From the NCBI RefSeq assembly GCF_000877395.1, contig NZ_JYFE01000017.1, positions 62,001-126,000 on the forward strand: a stretch of 64,000 nucleotides of DNA, given 5' to 3'. This stretch comes from Jannaschia aquimarina. Lineage in GTDB: Bacteria; Pseudomonadota; Alphaproteobacteria; Rhodobacterales; Rhodobacteraceae. A program made the position numbers and the translations under genes. Position 1 is the first letter of the stretch, and each line of letters starts with the position of its first letter. The notes below the pieces were generated by a model. The model was not told the DNA's origin. It saw only the letters and a list, made by a program, of their open reading frames with translations, and searched no databases. Positions 42,710-51,080 of this stretch are shown in pieces.

Positions 42710-44166
42710 CAATAGGCGGCCTCGACCGGCCCCATGCCGACATAGATCGTCTGGACCTCGGTATAGTGGTCGAGGGCGGCGCGGGCGTTCTCGCGCCCGA
42801 TCCCGCTCATCTTGGAGCCGCCGAACGGCATGCCCGCGGGCGTCAGGTTGTATTGGTTGATCCAGATCGTCCCGGCCTGCATCGCGGCGGCGACACGATG
42901 CGCGCGGGTCAGGTCACGGGTGAAGATGCCAGCGGCGAGGCCAAACCCGGTCGCGTTGGCGCGGGCGATGGCCTCGTCCTCGTCCTCGAAGGTCAGGACC
43001 GAGAGGACCGGGCCGAAGATCTCCTCGCGCACGCAGGCCATGTCATCGGTGAGGTCGGTCAGGATCGTCGGTTCGATCCAGTACCCCTCGCGGTCGATGC
43101 GGGTCCCCCCTGCGCCGACGGTCGCGCCTTCGGCCCTGGCCCGTCCGATGTGGTCGAGGACGATGCGCATCTGCGCCTCGGTCGTCATCGGGCCATAGTT
43201 CGTCGCCTCGTCCAGCGGGTCGCCGATCACCACGCCCGCCAGCCGTTCGGTCAGGCGGGAGACGAAGGCATCACGCAGGCCGCGCTGCACGAAGACCCGC
43301 GTGCCGTTCGAGCAGACCTGACCCGAGGAATAGAAGTTGCCGTTGATCGCGCCGGAGACGGCATCGCCGAGATCGGCATCCTCGAAGATCAACAGGGGGG
43401 ACTTGCCGCCGAGTTCCATGGTGACGTGCTTCATGGCCCCTGCCGCGGCGCCCGCGACCTCGCGGCCGGTGGGCACTGACCCGGTCAGCGAGACCTTGGC
43501 CACGCGCCGGTCGGTGGTGAGCGTGGCGCCGACCCGTCCGTCCCCCTGCACCACGTTGAAGAGGCCCGCGGGGAGCCCGGCCTCGTGCAGGATCTCGGCG
43601 ATGCGCAGCGCGCCGAGCGGCGTGGCCTCGGACGGCTTGAAGACCATGGCGTTGCCGGCGGCGAGCGCGGGTGCGGCCTTCCAGCAGGCGATCTGGGTGG
43701 GATAGTTCCAGGCGCCGATACCGGCGCATACGCCAAGCGGACGGCGGATCGTATAGGCCCAATCGGCGCCGAAGCGCATCGTCTCGCCACGGATATCGGC
43801 GGCGAGCGCGCCGAAATATTCCAACGCATCGGCCCCGGAGGCGGCGTCGGCGACCAGCGTCTCCTGCAAGGGCTTGCCGGTGTCGAGCGTCTCCAGTTCC
43901 GAGAGGTCCCGGTTGCGGGCGCGGATCAGGTCGGCGGCGCGGCGCAGGATGCGGCCGCGTTCGGCGGGATCGGTGGCGGCCCATTCCGTCTGTGCACCGG
44001 CGGCCGAGGCGAGCGCGCGGTCGAGCACCGCGTCCGTCGCGCCGTGGACCCGTGCGACCACCTTGCCGGTCGCGGGATAGACCACGTCGAGCGCGGGGCC
44101 GTCCTGATCCTCGACCCACGCCCCGTCGACGAAGTGAGAGGCGGGCGGCTGGATGCCTCCGGTCAT
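42709..44166 (-). CDS. betB: Betaine aldehyde dehydrogenase
   Basis: The 485-residue ALDH has [22 protein letters not shown] with the oxyanion Asn, [16 protein letters not shown] with the general base Glu, [14 protein letters not shown] with the catalytic Cys and [11 protein letters not shown]. The CWKxAPALAxGN and [10 protein letters not shown] pairing is characteristic of BetB. It makes glycine betaine from betaine aldehyde. The ATG at 44166 overlaps the betI stop as ATGA and the end overlaps betA, so the three genes are tightly coupled. Confidence 0.95.
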   Translation of the reverse strand: MTGGIQPPASHFVDGAWVEDQDGPALDVVYPATGKVVARVHGATDAVLDRALASAAGAQTEWAATDPAERGRILRRAADLIRARNRDLSELETLDTGKPLQETLVADAASGADALEYFGALAADIRGETMRFGADWAYTIRRPLGVCAGIGAWNYPTQIACWKAAPALAAGNAMVFKPSEATPLGALRIAEILHEAGLPAGLFNVVQGDGRVGATLTTDRRVAKVSLTGSVPTGREVAGAAAGAMKHVTMELGGKSPLLIFEDADLGDAVSGAINGNFYSSGQVCSNGTRVFVQRGLRDAFVSRLTERLAGVVIGDPLDEATNYGPMTTEAQMRIVLDHIGRARAEGATVGAGGTRIDREGYWIEPTILTDLTDDMACVREEIFGPVLSVLTFEDEDEAIARANATGFGLAAGIFTRDLTRAHRVAAAMQAGTIWINQYNLTPAGMPFGGSKMSGIGRENARAALDHYTEVQTIYVGMGPVEAAY

Positions 44167-44720
44167 GCGATCCTCCGTCCGATCCAATCGAGGACGAGCG
44201 CGTCGGGCGCGTCGCCCGATCCGAGTGCTGCCCGAAGCCAGACCCCGTCGATCAGCGCGGCTGCGCCTTCGGCGACGGCTTCGGGATCGGCGCAGAGAGG
44301 ACGCAGGGCGTGGCGGAGGTTGGATCGGAGGCGGGCCTGATAGACGTTCAGAAGCCGGCGCGTCGGGGCGTGGGTGCGGGATTGGACATAGAAGTCGAGC
44401 CAGGCGGCTACCGTATCCGCATCGAAGTTTGAGGGCGCAAAGCTGGCCCGCACGATCGCCTCCAGCCGCGCGGCGGGCGTTTCGGCCCGTGCGAGCGCCC
44501 CGCGGGTCTCGTCGCCGAAGGCGCGCAGGATGTGCCGCATCGCGGCCAGAAGGATCGCCTCCTTGGAGCCGAAATAGTGATGCGCCAGCGCCCCCGAGAC
44601 GCCGGCACGCCGCGCGATGCGGGCGACGGTGACCGCCGCGCTGCCGGTTTCCGCGATCTCTCCGATGGTGGCGCAGACCAACGCGGCGCGACGTTCGGCC
44701 TCTACGGGCTTTCGGGGCAT
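44163..44720 (-). CDS. betI: TetR-family choline-responsive repressor
   Basis: This 185-residue TetR protein has an N-terminal helix-turn-helix ([41 protein letters not shown], about residues 17-57) of the BetI type. BetI represses the choline genes and is released by choline. AGAGGA precedes the ATG at 44720. It is first in betIBA and faces choX across a perfect inverted repeat that is its likely operator, so it probably controls both directions and itself. Confidence 0.93.
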   Translation of the reverse strand: MPRKPVEAERRAALVCATIGEIAETGSAAVTVARIARRAGVSGALAHHYFGSKEAILLAAMRHILRAFGDETRGALARAETPAARLEAIVRASFAPSNFDADTVAAWLDFYVQSRTHAPTRRLLNVYQARLRSNLRHALRPLCADPEAVAEGAAALIDGVWLRAALGSGDAPDALVLDWIGRRIA

Positions 44721-44774
44721 GGCATCCTCTGTCACAAAGCGGTTGATGACGGTGGTCGTCCGGGTAATGCCGGG

Positions 44775-44794
44775 TTGATTGACTCGTCAATCAA
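44775..44794. promoter_or_regulatory. BetI-like operator between betI and choX
   Basis: TTGATTGAC and GTCAATCAA form a perfect nine-base inverted repeat around TC. It lies 26 bases before choX and 54 bases before betI, and resembles described BetI boxes (TTGATTGG...CAAT type). Confidence 0.75.
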
Positions 44795-44820
44795 TTATCG
44801 GAGCTTGGGGAGGAAGAGAC

Positions 44821-45753
44821 ATGAACCGCATCCTGACCGTCACCTCGATCCTGGCGCTGTTCGCGGGAACGGCGCAGGCTGACGGCCACGCCGCCTGCAA
44901 GGAGGTCGTCTTCTCCGATGTGGGCTGGACGGACATCACCGCGACCACCGCCGCGACCACGGTGGTTCTCGATGCGCTGGGCTACGAGACCGATGTGAAG
45001 GTCCTGTCCGTCCCGGTCACCTACACCTCTCTGGCCGAGGGCGACGTGGACGTCTTTCTTGGGAACTGGATGCCCACGATGGAGGCCGATATCGCCCCCT
45101 ACCGGGAGGCCGGCACCGTCGAGACCATCCGCGCGAACCTCGAAGGGGCCAAGTACACGCTGGCCGCCAACGATGCCGCCGCCGCTCTGGGCATCGCGTC
45201 GTTCGGAGACATCCAGGCCCATGCCGAGGCGCTGGACAACAAGATCTACGGGATCGAGCCCGGGAATGACGGCAACCGCCTGATCCAGTCCATGATCGAC
45301 GAGAACGCGTTCGGCCTGTCGGATTTCGAGGTGGTCGAAAGCTCCGAACAGGGGATGCTGGCGCAGGTCGACCGGCTGACCCGCCGCGAGGAGCCGATCG
45401 TCTTCCTCGGATGGGAGCCGCATCCGATGAACGCCAATTTCGACCTGACCTACCTTCAGGGCGGGGATGACTTCTTCGGCCCGAACCTGGGGGGTGCGAC
45501 GGTCTACACCAACACGCGTGCCGGTCTGGCCGAGGATTGCGCCAACCTGGGGACGTTCCTCAACAACCTGACCTTCACGCTGTCGATGGAAAACCAGATC
45601 ATGGGCGCGATCCTCGATGAAGGGCAGGATCCGCGCGACGCGGCCACGACCTGGCTGCAAGAGAACATGATGGCCGTCGAAGGCTGGCTGGCGGGTGTGA
45701 CCACGTTCGATGGCGGCGACGCGATGGCCGCCGTGGCAGGCGCGTTGGAGTAG
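44821..45753 (+). CDS. choX: Choline ABC transporter periplasmic binding protein
   Basis: The 310-residue precursor has a signal peptide (1-20, ending AQA-D). The mature part is of the OpuAC/ProX type II fold with Trp residues in DVGWTDI, GNWMP and GWEPHPM that would form the aromatic cage for a trimethylammonium group. Its closest pattern is ChoX of Sinorhizobium. GGAGG precedes the ATG. It is the first gene of choX-(VOC)-choW-choV and starts 26 bases from the BetI-like operator. Confidence 0.93.
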   Translation: MNRILTVTSILALFAGTAQADGHAACKEVVFSDVGWTDITATTAATTVVLDALGYETDVKVLSVPVTYTSLAEGDVDVFLGNWMPTMEADIAPYREAGTVETIRANLEGAKYTLAANDAAAALGIASFGDIQAHAEALDNKIYGIEPGNDGNRLIQSMIDENAFGLSDFEVVESSEQGMLAQVDRLTRREEPIVFLGWEPHPMNANFDLTYLQGGDDFFGPNLGGATVYTNTRAGLAEDCANLGTFLNNLTFTLSMENQIMGAILDEGQDPRDAATTWLQENMMAVEGWLAGVTTFDGGDAMAAVAGALE

Positions 45754-45781
45754 GACGCGAAGTCTTTAGAGGATGTCGCGC

Positions 45782-45813
45782 GGCGTCTCCTTGGGAAGGA
45801 GACGCCCTCGTTT
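45782..45813 (+). terminator. Intra-operon hairpin after choX (attenuator candidate)
   Basis: GGCGTCTCC (45782-45790) pairs exactly with GGAGACGCC (45798-45806) around a seven-base loop, followed by CTCGTTT. The weak T-run suggests partial termination, which would keep binding protein in excess over permease. Confidence 0.6.
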
Positions 45814-45825
45814 CCGGAGGATCAG

Positions 45826-46212
45826 ATGGCTCATTCCCCAAGCATCGTGCCTTATCTCAGCTATCGTGACGCGGCCTTGGCGATCGAGTTCCTTACCGGC
45901 GCCTTTGGCCTATCGGTCGTGCAGATTCAGAAAGACGAGTCAGGAACGGTCGTCCACGCCGAACTTAGCCACGGCAATGGGGTCGTCATGTTGGGCACGG
46001 GGGAGTTGTCCAAAGGCTCCCCCGGGATCTTACTGGTCGTTGACGATGTCGATGCGCACCACGCGCGTGCCGTCGCCGGGGGGGCCGAGGTGGTCTACGG
46101 GCCGGAGAGCACCGAATGGGGCGCGCGCCGCTGGCGCGCCCGCGATCCAGAGGGGCACGAGTGGTCCTTCGGCACCTATCAGCCGTCGACCGAGCCGCCC
46201 GCGTGGGGCTGA
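45826..46212 (+). CDS. VOC (glyoxalase/bleomycin resistance) family protein
   Basis: The 128-residue protein has one VOC unit pair: VPYLSYRDAALAIEFLTGAFG at the start, ILLVVDDVDAHHARAVAGG in the middle and RWRARDPEGHEWSFGTY at the end, with Glu and His at possible metal positions. It is of the PhnB-like small VOC type. It lies between choX and choW, which are normally adjacent. A role in choline or betaine metabolism is not known; it may be an inserted passenger. A GGAGGATCAG site precedes the ATG. Confidence 0.82.
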   Translation: MAHSPSIVPYLSYRDAALAIEFLTGAFGLSVVQIQKDESGTVVHAELSHGNGVVMLGTGELSKGSPGILLVVDDVDAHHARAVAGGAEVVYGPESTEWGARRWRARDPEGHEWSFGTYQPSTEPPAWG

Positions 46213-46222
46213 CGGCGGCGTG

Positions 46223-47056
46223 ATGGACTGGCTGACCGAGAACAAGATCCCGGTCGGTGATTTCGCCGCGGCCGCGTTCGACTGGCTTCAGGTGACGGGT
46301 CAGCCGGTCTTCGACGCGATCTCCGACGGATTGGAGGCGTTGATCGACGGGCTTCTATGGCTGATGCAGACGCCGCATCCGCTGATCGTGGTCGCCGTTC
46401 TGGTTGTGCTTATCTGGGTTCTGCACCGAAGCTGGAAGCTATGCGTCGGCGTGGCGCTGGGCTTTCTGTTCATCCTCAACCAGGGCTATTGGGAAGAGAC
46501 GACCGAAAGCCTGACGCTGGTCATCTCGGCCTGCGTGGTCTGCATGGGTCTGGGCGTGCCCATCGGCATCGCCGCCGCGCACCGGCCCCGCCTTTATGCG
46601 GCGATGCGGCCGGTGCTGGACCTGATGCAGACTCTGCCGACCTTCGTCTATCTGATCCCGGCCATCGTGTTCTTCGGCATCGGCATGGTGCCCGGCCTGA
46701 TCGCCACGGTCATCTTCGTTCTGCCCGCGCCGATCCGGCTGACCCATCTCGGCGTGTCCTCGACGCCCGCCCCGCTGGTCGAGGCGGTCGAGGCGTTCGG
46801 GGGCACCGGCCGGCAGGTCCTGTGGAAGGCGGAGTTGCCTTACGCGTTCCCTCAGATCATGGCCGGGCTGAACCAGACGATCATGCTTTCCCTCTCCATG
46901 GTCGTCATAGCAGCGCTCGTGGGGGCGGACGGTCTGGGCGTGCCCGTCGTGCGCGCGCTCAACACGGTGAACACGTCGTTGGGCTTCGAGAGCGGCTTCG
47001 TCATCGTCGTCGTCGCGATCATGCTGGACCGCATCCTGCGGCTGGAGCGGAAATGA
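46223..47056 (+). CDS. choW: Choline ABC transporter permease
   Basis: The 277-residue protein has about six membrane segments and the permease EAA loop (EAVEAFGGTGRQVLWKAELPYAFPQIMAGLNQ) of the ProW/OpuAB type. LMQTLPTFVYLIPAIVFFGIG is also characteristic of quaternary-amine permeases. ATG 46223 is used; the GTG just before it is possible. It overlaps choV as ATGA. Confidence 0.93.
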   Translation: MDWLTENKIPVGDFAAAAFDWLQVTGQPVFDAISDGLEALIDGLLWLMQTPHPLIVVAVLVVLIWVLHRSWKLCVGVALGFLFILNQGYWEETTESLTLVISACVVCMGLGVPIGIAAAHRPRLYAAMRPVLDLMQTLPTFVYLIPAIVFFGIGMVPGLIATVIFVLPAPIRLTHLGVSSTPAPLVEAVEAFGGTGRQVLWKAELPYAFPQIMAGLNQTIMLSLSMVVIAALVGADGLGVPVVRALNTVNTSLGFESGFVIVVVAIMLDRILRLERK

Positions 47057-48069
47057 CCGCGCCCGCCGTCGAGTTCGACCGCGTCTCGATCGTGTTCGGA
47101 ACCCGCCCCGAGACGGCACTGCCGCTGATGGACCGGGGACAGAGCCGCGGCGAGATCCAGGACGCCTGCGGTCAGATCCTCGGTGTCCACGATTGCAGCC
47201 TGACCGTGGCCGAGGGGGAGATCCTCGTGCTGATGGGGCTGTCCGGATCGGGAAAGTCGACGCTTCTGAGGTCGGTGAACGGGCTGAACCCGGTCGTCCG
47301 CGGCGAGGTGCGGGTCAATGACGGGGACAGGATGGTCTCGGTCACGAAGGCAAGGGGGGCCGACCTGCGGCGCCTGCGTCAGAAGCGAATCGCGATGGTG
47401 TTCCAGCAATTCGGCCTGCTGCCGTGGCGGGACGTGCGCGCGAATGTGGGGCTTGGCCTCGAACTGGCAGGGCAGGGGGCGGGGGCGCGTCGCGCCGCCG
47501 TGGATCGGCAGCTCGAACTGGTGGGGCTCGCCGACCGGGCCGATGCCCTGGTGGGCGAGTTGTCCGGCGGTATGCAGCAGCGCGTGGGACTCGCCCGCGC
47601 CTTCGTCACCGATGCCCCGATCCTTCTGATGGACGAGCCGTTCTCGGCGCTGGACCCTCTGATCCGCACCCGACTTCAGGACGAGTTGCTGGATCTGCAA
47701 GGCACGCTGCGCCGCACGATCATCTTCGTGAGCCACGATCTGGACGAGGCGTTCAAGATCGGCGACCGGATCGCGATCATGGATGGCGGGCGCATCGTCC
47801 AGTGCGGAACGCCCTCCGACATCGTGACGGCCCCGGCAGACGGCTATGTCTCTGACTTCGTGGCGCATATGAACCCGCTGGGCGTGCTGCGCGCCGCCGA
47901 TGTCATGGTCGAGGGCGAAGCCGCCAGCGGAGAGCCCGTCCCCGCGACGATGCCCGTGCGGGAGTTGATGCCGCTTGCGGCCGCCAGAAACGCACCGATC
48001 CCGGTCGAGCGGGACGGGGCGGTTGTCGGAGCCGTCAGCACCCGTTCGATCGTCGCCAGATTGTCGTGA
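47053..48069 (+). CDS. choV: Choline ABC transporter ATP-binding protein
   Basis: The 338-residue ATPase has Walker A in GLSGSGKST (near 61), the Q-loop FQQFGLLPWRDV, signature LSGGMQQRVGLARA, Walker B ILLMDEPFSALDP and the switch His in VSHDLDEA. A C-terminal tail of about 60 residues resembles a degenerate CBS-like regulatory extension, as in ProV. It powers choline import with ChoXW. Its ATG overlaps the choW stop. Confidence 0.93.
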   Translation: MTAPAVEFDRVSIVFGTRPETALPLMDRGQSRGEIQDACGQILGVHDCSLTVAEGEILVLMGLSGSGKSTLLRSVNGLNPVVRGEVRVNDGDRMVSVTKARGADLRRLRQKRIAMVFQQFGLLPWRDVRANVGLGLELAGQGAGARRAAVDRQLELVGLADRADALVGELSGGMQQRVGLARAFVTDAPILLMDEPFSALDPLIRTRLQDELLDLQGTLRRTIIFVSHDLDEAFKIGDRIAIMDGGRIVQCGTPSDIVTAPADGYVSDFVAHMNPLGVLRAADVMVEGEAASGEPVPATMPVRELMPLAAARNAPIPVERDGAVVGAVSTRSIVARLS

Positions 48070-48096
48070 TCCGGAACCGAATGCTGCAATTGCGAA

Positions 48097-48124
48097 TTGA
48101 CTTCGGGTGAGTTTCCGATAGGAA
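48097..48124 (+). promoter_or_regulatory. Candidate sigma-70 promoter of the glycine riboswitch transcript
   Basis: TTGACT (48097-48102) and TAGGAA (48119-48124) are 16 bases apart, and a start about 7 bases later would fall just before the riboswitch. Confidence 0.4.
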
Positions 48125-48135
48125 ACACTTGTCGT

Positions 48136-48326
48136 CAGCGGGAGAGACTCGGCCCCCGAGGCCGGGCACCGAAGGAGCAACCGCCCCGGAAACTCTCAGG
48201 TACCAGGGACCGCGGACAAGGTTGAAGAATCCGGAGAGTGGCGGGCGTCGACCCGCCCGCCGAAGGAGCAAACCGCGCGCCGGCATGAGGTCGGCCCGGC
48301 GAATCTCTCAGGCAAGGACGGAGGGG
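48136..48326 (+). promoter_or_regulatory. Tandem glycine riboswitch
   Basis: Two aptamers are seen. Aptamer 1 (about 48136-48215) begins GCGGGAGAG, contains GAAGGAGCAA and ends ACTCTCAGGTACCAGGGACCG. Aptamer 2 (about 48226-48326) begins CCGGAGAG, contains CGAAGGAGCAAA and ends CTCTCAGGCAAGGACGGAGGGG. These are the conserved cores of glycine aptamers, joined by a short linker as usual. The riboswitch ends 33 bases before the dadA start and probably switches it on with glycine. Confidence 0.93.
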
Positions 48327-48359
48327 CGCATAGAGGCGGGGGCCACCCCGGACCGGCGC

Positions 48360-49652
48360 ATGACCGCACCTCAGATCACGACCGGCCGTCTCGGGACGGG
48401 CCATTTCCGCGCAGGCGACCGCGTGGCCGTCATCGGCGGCGGTATCACCGGCGTCACGGCCGCCTACGCACTTCTGCGCCACGGACTCCGGCCGACGCTC
48501 TACGAACGTCACCCCTACGCCGCGATGGAGACGAGCTTCGCCAATGGCGGTCAACTCTCGGCGTCGAATGCGGAAGTGTGGAACCGCCTCGCGACCGTTG
48601 CCAAGGGTGCGAAATGGATGGTCACGCCGGGCGCGCCGCTTCTGGTTCGGCCTGCACCCAGTTGGCACAAGGCTTCCTGGATGGCCGAGTTCCTCAAGGC
48701 GATCCCGGGATACGAAGACGCGACCGTGCATACCGTCCGTCTGGCGCTTGAGGCGCGCGGGCATCTGCTGCGCATGGCAGAAGAAGAGGGGATCGACTTC
48801 GATCTGGAGCGTCGCGGGATCCTGCATTTCTACAAGACGCAGAAGGCGCTGGACGATGCGGCCCGCGTGACCAAGCTTTTGGCGAAGGGTGGGCTGGTCC
48901 GCAATGCCGTGACACCGGACGAGATCGCGACGCTGGAGCCTGCCTTGTCCGGCGATCTGGTCGGCGGCTTCTACACCGAGAGCGATTTCACCGGCGACAT
49001 CCACAAGTTCTCGACCGGGCTCGCAGCGGCGTGCGCGCGTCATGGCGCCGAGATGCGGATGGGGACCGAAGTCGTCTCCCTGAAGGCGCAGGGCGGCGGC
49101 GTCACCGTCAAATCGCGCCCGACGGGCGAGGACGACGAGCCGGAAGCGGTGCATTACGATGCCGTGGTGATCTGTGGCGGGGTGGCGTCGCGGCGCTTCG
49201 CCTCGATGCTGGGCGACCGGATGAACGTCTACCCGGTGAAGGGATATTCGATCACGGTGAACATGCACACGGAGGCGGACCGCGCGGCCGCGCCCTGGGT
49301 CAGCCTGCTGGACGACGATGCGAAAGTCGTGACGTCCCGTCTGGGTGCGGATCGGTATCGCGTCGCCGGAACTGCGGAAATCGCGGGCGAGAACCGCGAC
49401 ATCCGGGCCGAGCGGATCGCCCCGCTGGTGACATGGGTGCGCAAGCACCACCCCGGTCTGTCCACCGAGGACGTGCGCCCTTGGGCGGGCTTGCGTCCGA
49501 TGATGCCTGACATGCTGCCGCGGGTCGAAGCCGGCAAGATGCCGGGCGTGTTCTACAATACCGGGCACGGTCATTTAGGTTGGACGCTGTCTGCTGCCAC
49601 GGCCGAAATGGTTGCGGGCCTTGTGATGCAGCGGATGGAGGTCGCCGCCTAG
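48360..49652 (+). CDS. D-amino acid dehydrogenase / glycine-oxidising FAD enzyme (DadA-like)
   Basis: The 430-residue flavoprotein has VAVIGGGITGVTAAYALL near 22-39 as the FAD loop, then YERHPYAAMETSFANGGQLSAS, PVKGYSITV and GLRPMMPDMLPRV, and ends with GHGHLGWTLS near residue 400. These are DadA features. It oxidatively deaminates an amino acid to a keto acid and ammonia. Control by a glycine riboswitch suggests glycine (to glyoxylate) or a related small amino acid. The ATG at 48360 lacks a strong ribosome site and lies next to a GGGG/CCCC hairpin that could mask it. Confidence 0.9.
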   Translation: MTAPQITTGRLGTGHFRAGDRVAVIGGGITGVTAAYALLRHGLRPTLYERHPYAAMETSFANGGQLSASNAEVWNRLATVAKGAKWMVTPGAPLLVRPAPSWHKASWMAEFLKAIPGYEDATVHTVRLALEARGHLLRMAEEEGIDFDLERRGILHFYKTQKALDDAARVTKLLAKGGLVRNAVTPDEIATLEPALSGDLVGGFYTESDFTGDIHKFSTGLAAACARHGAEMRMGTEVVSLKAQGGGVTVKSRPTGEDDEPEAVHYDAVVICGGVASRRFASMLGDRMNVYPVKGYSITVNMHTEADRAAAPWVSLLDDDAKVVTSRLGADRYRVAGTAEIAGENRDIRAERIAPLVTWVRKHHPGLSTEDVRPWAGLRPMMPDMLPRVEAGKMPGVFYNTGHGHLGWTLSAATAEMVAGLVMQRMEVAA

Positions 49653-49667
49653 GCGCCAACCAGGTGC

Positions 49668-49693
49668 GGCGGGCCACCGCGCGGTGGTCCGCC
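49668..49693. terminator. Strong hairpin between convergent genes (candidate bidirectional terminator)
   Basis: GGCGGGCCACC pairs with GGTGGTCCGCC (one G-T pair) around a GCGC loop, an 11-pair stem 15 bases after the dadA stop. There is no T-run on either side. Confidence 0.45.
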
Positions 49694-49787
49694 CCGGACG
49701 TGCGGCCTGAGGCTGACTGCGCGGCAAACCGGGGTGCCCTGCCGCGGGGGCCGCGTCGCAACCGACAAGGCGGGACATGCGGACAGG

Positions 49788-51080
49788 CTAACCGAGAACG
49801 GTGCCCGAGCTTTCCGGGTTCGGAGACCGCAATCGCGAATAGAACCCCGTATCGAGTGTCAGGCCGGTCCTCTGCGCCTCGACCTGTACCGGGTCGGCAT
49901 CCTGGTTCCCGCCGCTTTCGACATGAGCGATGATCGCGGCCATCAGAGTGCCGACCACCGGTGCGGTCTTGAACTGGTTGCCGCTGGTGCCGCAGGCCAT
50001 GTAGAAACCGGGGACACAGGACCGGTCGTAGATCGGGATGAAGTCCTCGGTCGCGTCGTAGCATTCGACGACGCCCGACCGCCGGGTGGGAATTCCGATC
50101 TTCGGCACTCTCTGACCGTACCGCATCGCCTGCACGTCCCATTGATCGGTGAAGTCACGCGCCATCCTGTTAGGATCCTCGACCCAGACCATCGGATCGC
50201 AAGGCGGCTCTTCGGATCCGATCAGCATCCCGGCCCGCTCGGGACGGCTATAGACGCCCGCATCGCCATCCGACACGACCGGCCCGAGGTCGCTGCCGTC
50301 GAGCCCGGGAGGCGGAGGCAGATGGACCACCTCTTGACGAAGCGGCCGGGGATGGACGCCCATGTCGAGATCGGCCCCGGCCATCGCGTTGATCCCGGAC
50401 GAGGCCGGTCCGGCCGCGTTGACGACGATGTCGGCTTCGACCGCCTCCCCATCTTTCAGCAGAGCCGCCCTGACCCGCCCGTCGATCCGGAAGCCGGTCA
50501 CCTTTCCGCGCCGGGCTTCGGCGCCATGCCGCGCGGCGGCATCCCAGATATTCTGGGCGGCGAGCATCGGATCGGCCACGTATCCGGCATTGGGCCAGAA
50601 GACACCTCCCTCGATGGAGCCGCCGGTCGGTTCCCCGAACCCGGCCGCGTCCGGTCTTCTCGGCGGCCCGTACTGGCGCAGGTCAAGATGCGGCAGGCGC
50701 GTGCGGATCGCATCGCCGGTCCACCATTCCCACGGGATGCCCAGATCGTCCGCGATCTCGCGCTGCCGTCGCAGGCCGTCATTGCCAGCATGCGCCATAA
50801 CGAGGCAGCCGGTTTCCCGGAACCGCGCCAACCCTTCGGGCGGCGCGTCGAGCGCCGCGGCCAGATCCCGCCAGACATGGTAGCCTTCCCATGCCAGGGC
50901 CGAGCCCTCGCGCGTCGAGTAGTGCGTTCGGATGACCCCGGAGGATGCGCTGGTCGAGCCATGGCCGGCGACGCCGTGCCGGTCCAGCGCGGTGACCGTC
51001 CATCCGTCGCGCGCCAGCGCCAACGCGACGGAACTTCCGATCACGCCCCGGCCAATGACGAGGGCGCGGCCGCGGCTCAT
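49788..51080 (-). CDS. FAD-dependent DAO-family oxidoreductase
   Basis: The 430-residue protein starts with the FAD loop ALVIGRGVIGSSVALALARDG, followed by STSASSGVIRTHYS (the DAO-family SSGxIR segment), VNAAGPASSGIN in the middle and YMACGTSGNQFKTAPVVG near the C-terminus. It resembles sarcosine, dimethylglycine or glycine oxidase-like single-chain enzymes. Its ATG overlaps the stop of the PLP-enzyme gene as TGATG. The substrate is unknown; a secondary amine or amino acid is likely. Confidence 0.88.
   Translation of the reverse strand: MSRGRALVIGRGVIGSSVALALARDGWTVTALDRHGVAGHGSTSASSGVIRTHYSTREGSALAWEGYHVWRDLAAALDAPPEGLARFRETGCLVMAHAGNDGLRRQREIADDLGIPWEWWTGDAIRTRLPHLDLRQYGPPRRPDAAGFGEPTGGSIEGGVFWPNAGYVADPMLAAQNIWDAAARHGAEARRGKVTGFRIDGRVRAALLKDGEAVEADIVVNAAGPASSGINAMAGADLDMGVHPRPLRQEVVHLPPPPGLDGSDLGPVVSDGDAGVYSRPERAGMLIGSEEPPCDPMVWVEDPNRMARDFTDQWDVQAMRYGQRVPKIGIPTRRSGVVECYDATEDFIPIYDRSCVPGFYMACGTSGNQFKTAPVVGTLMAAIIAHVESGGNQDADPVQVEAQRTGLTLDTGFYSRLRSPNPESSGTVLG

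Noticed and set aside
48135-49574. A 479-codon minus-strand frame across the riboswitch and dadA
   Set aside because: Antisense shadow; the plus strand has both a riboswitch and a recognisable flavoenzyme.
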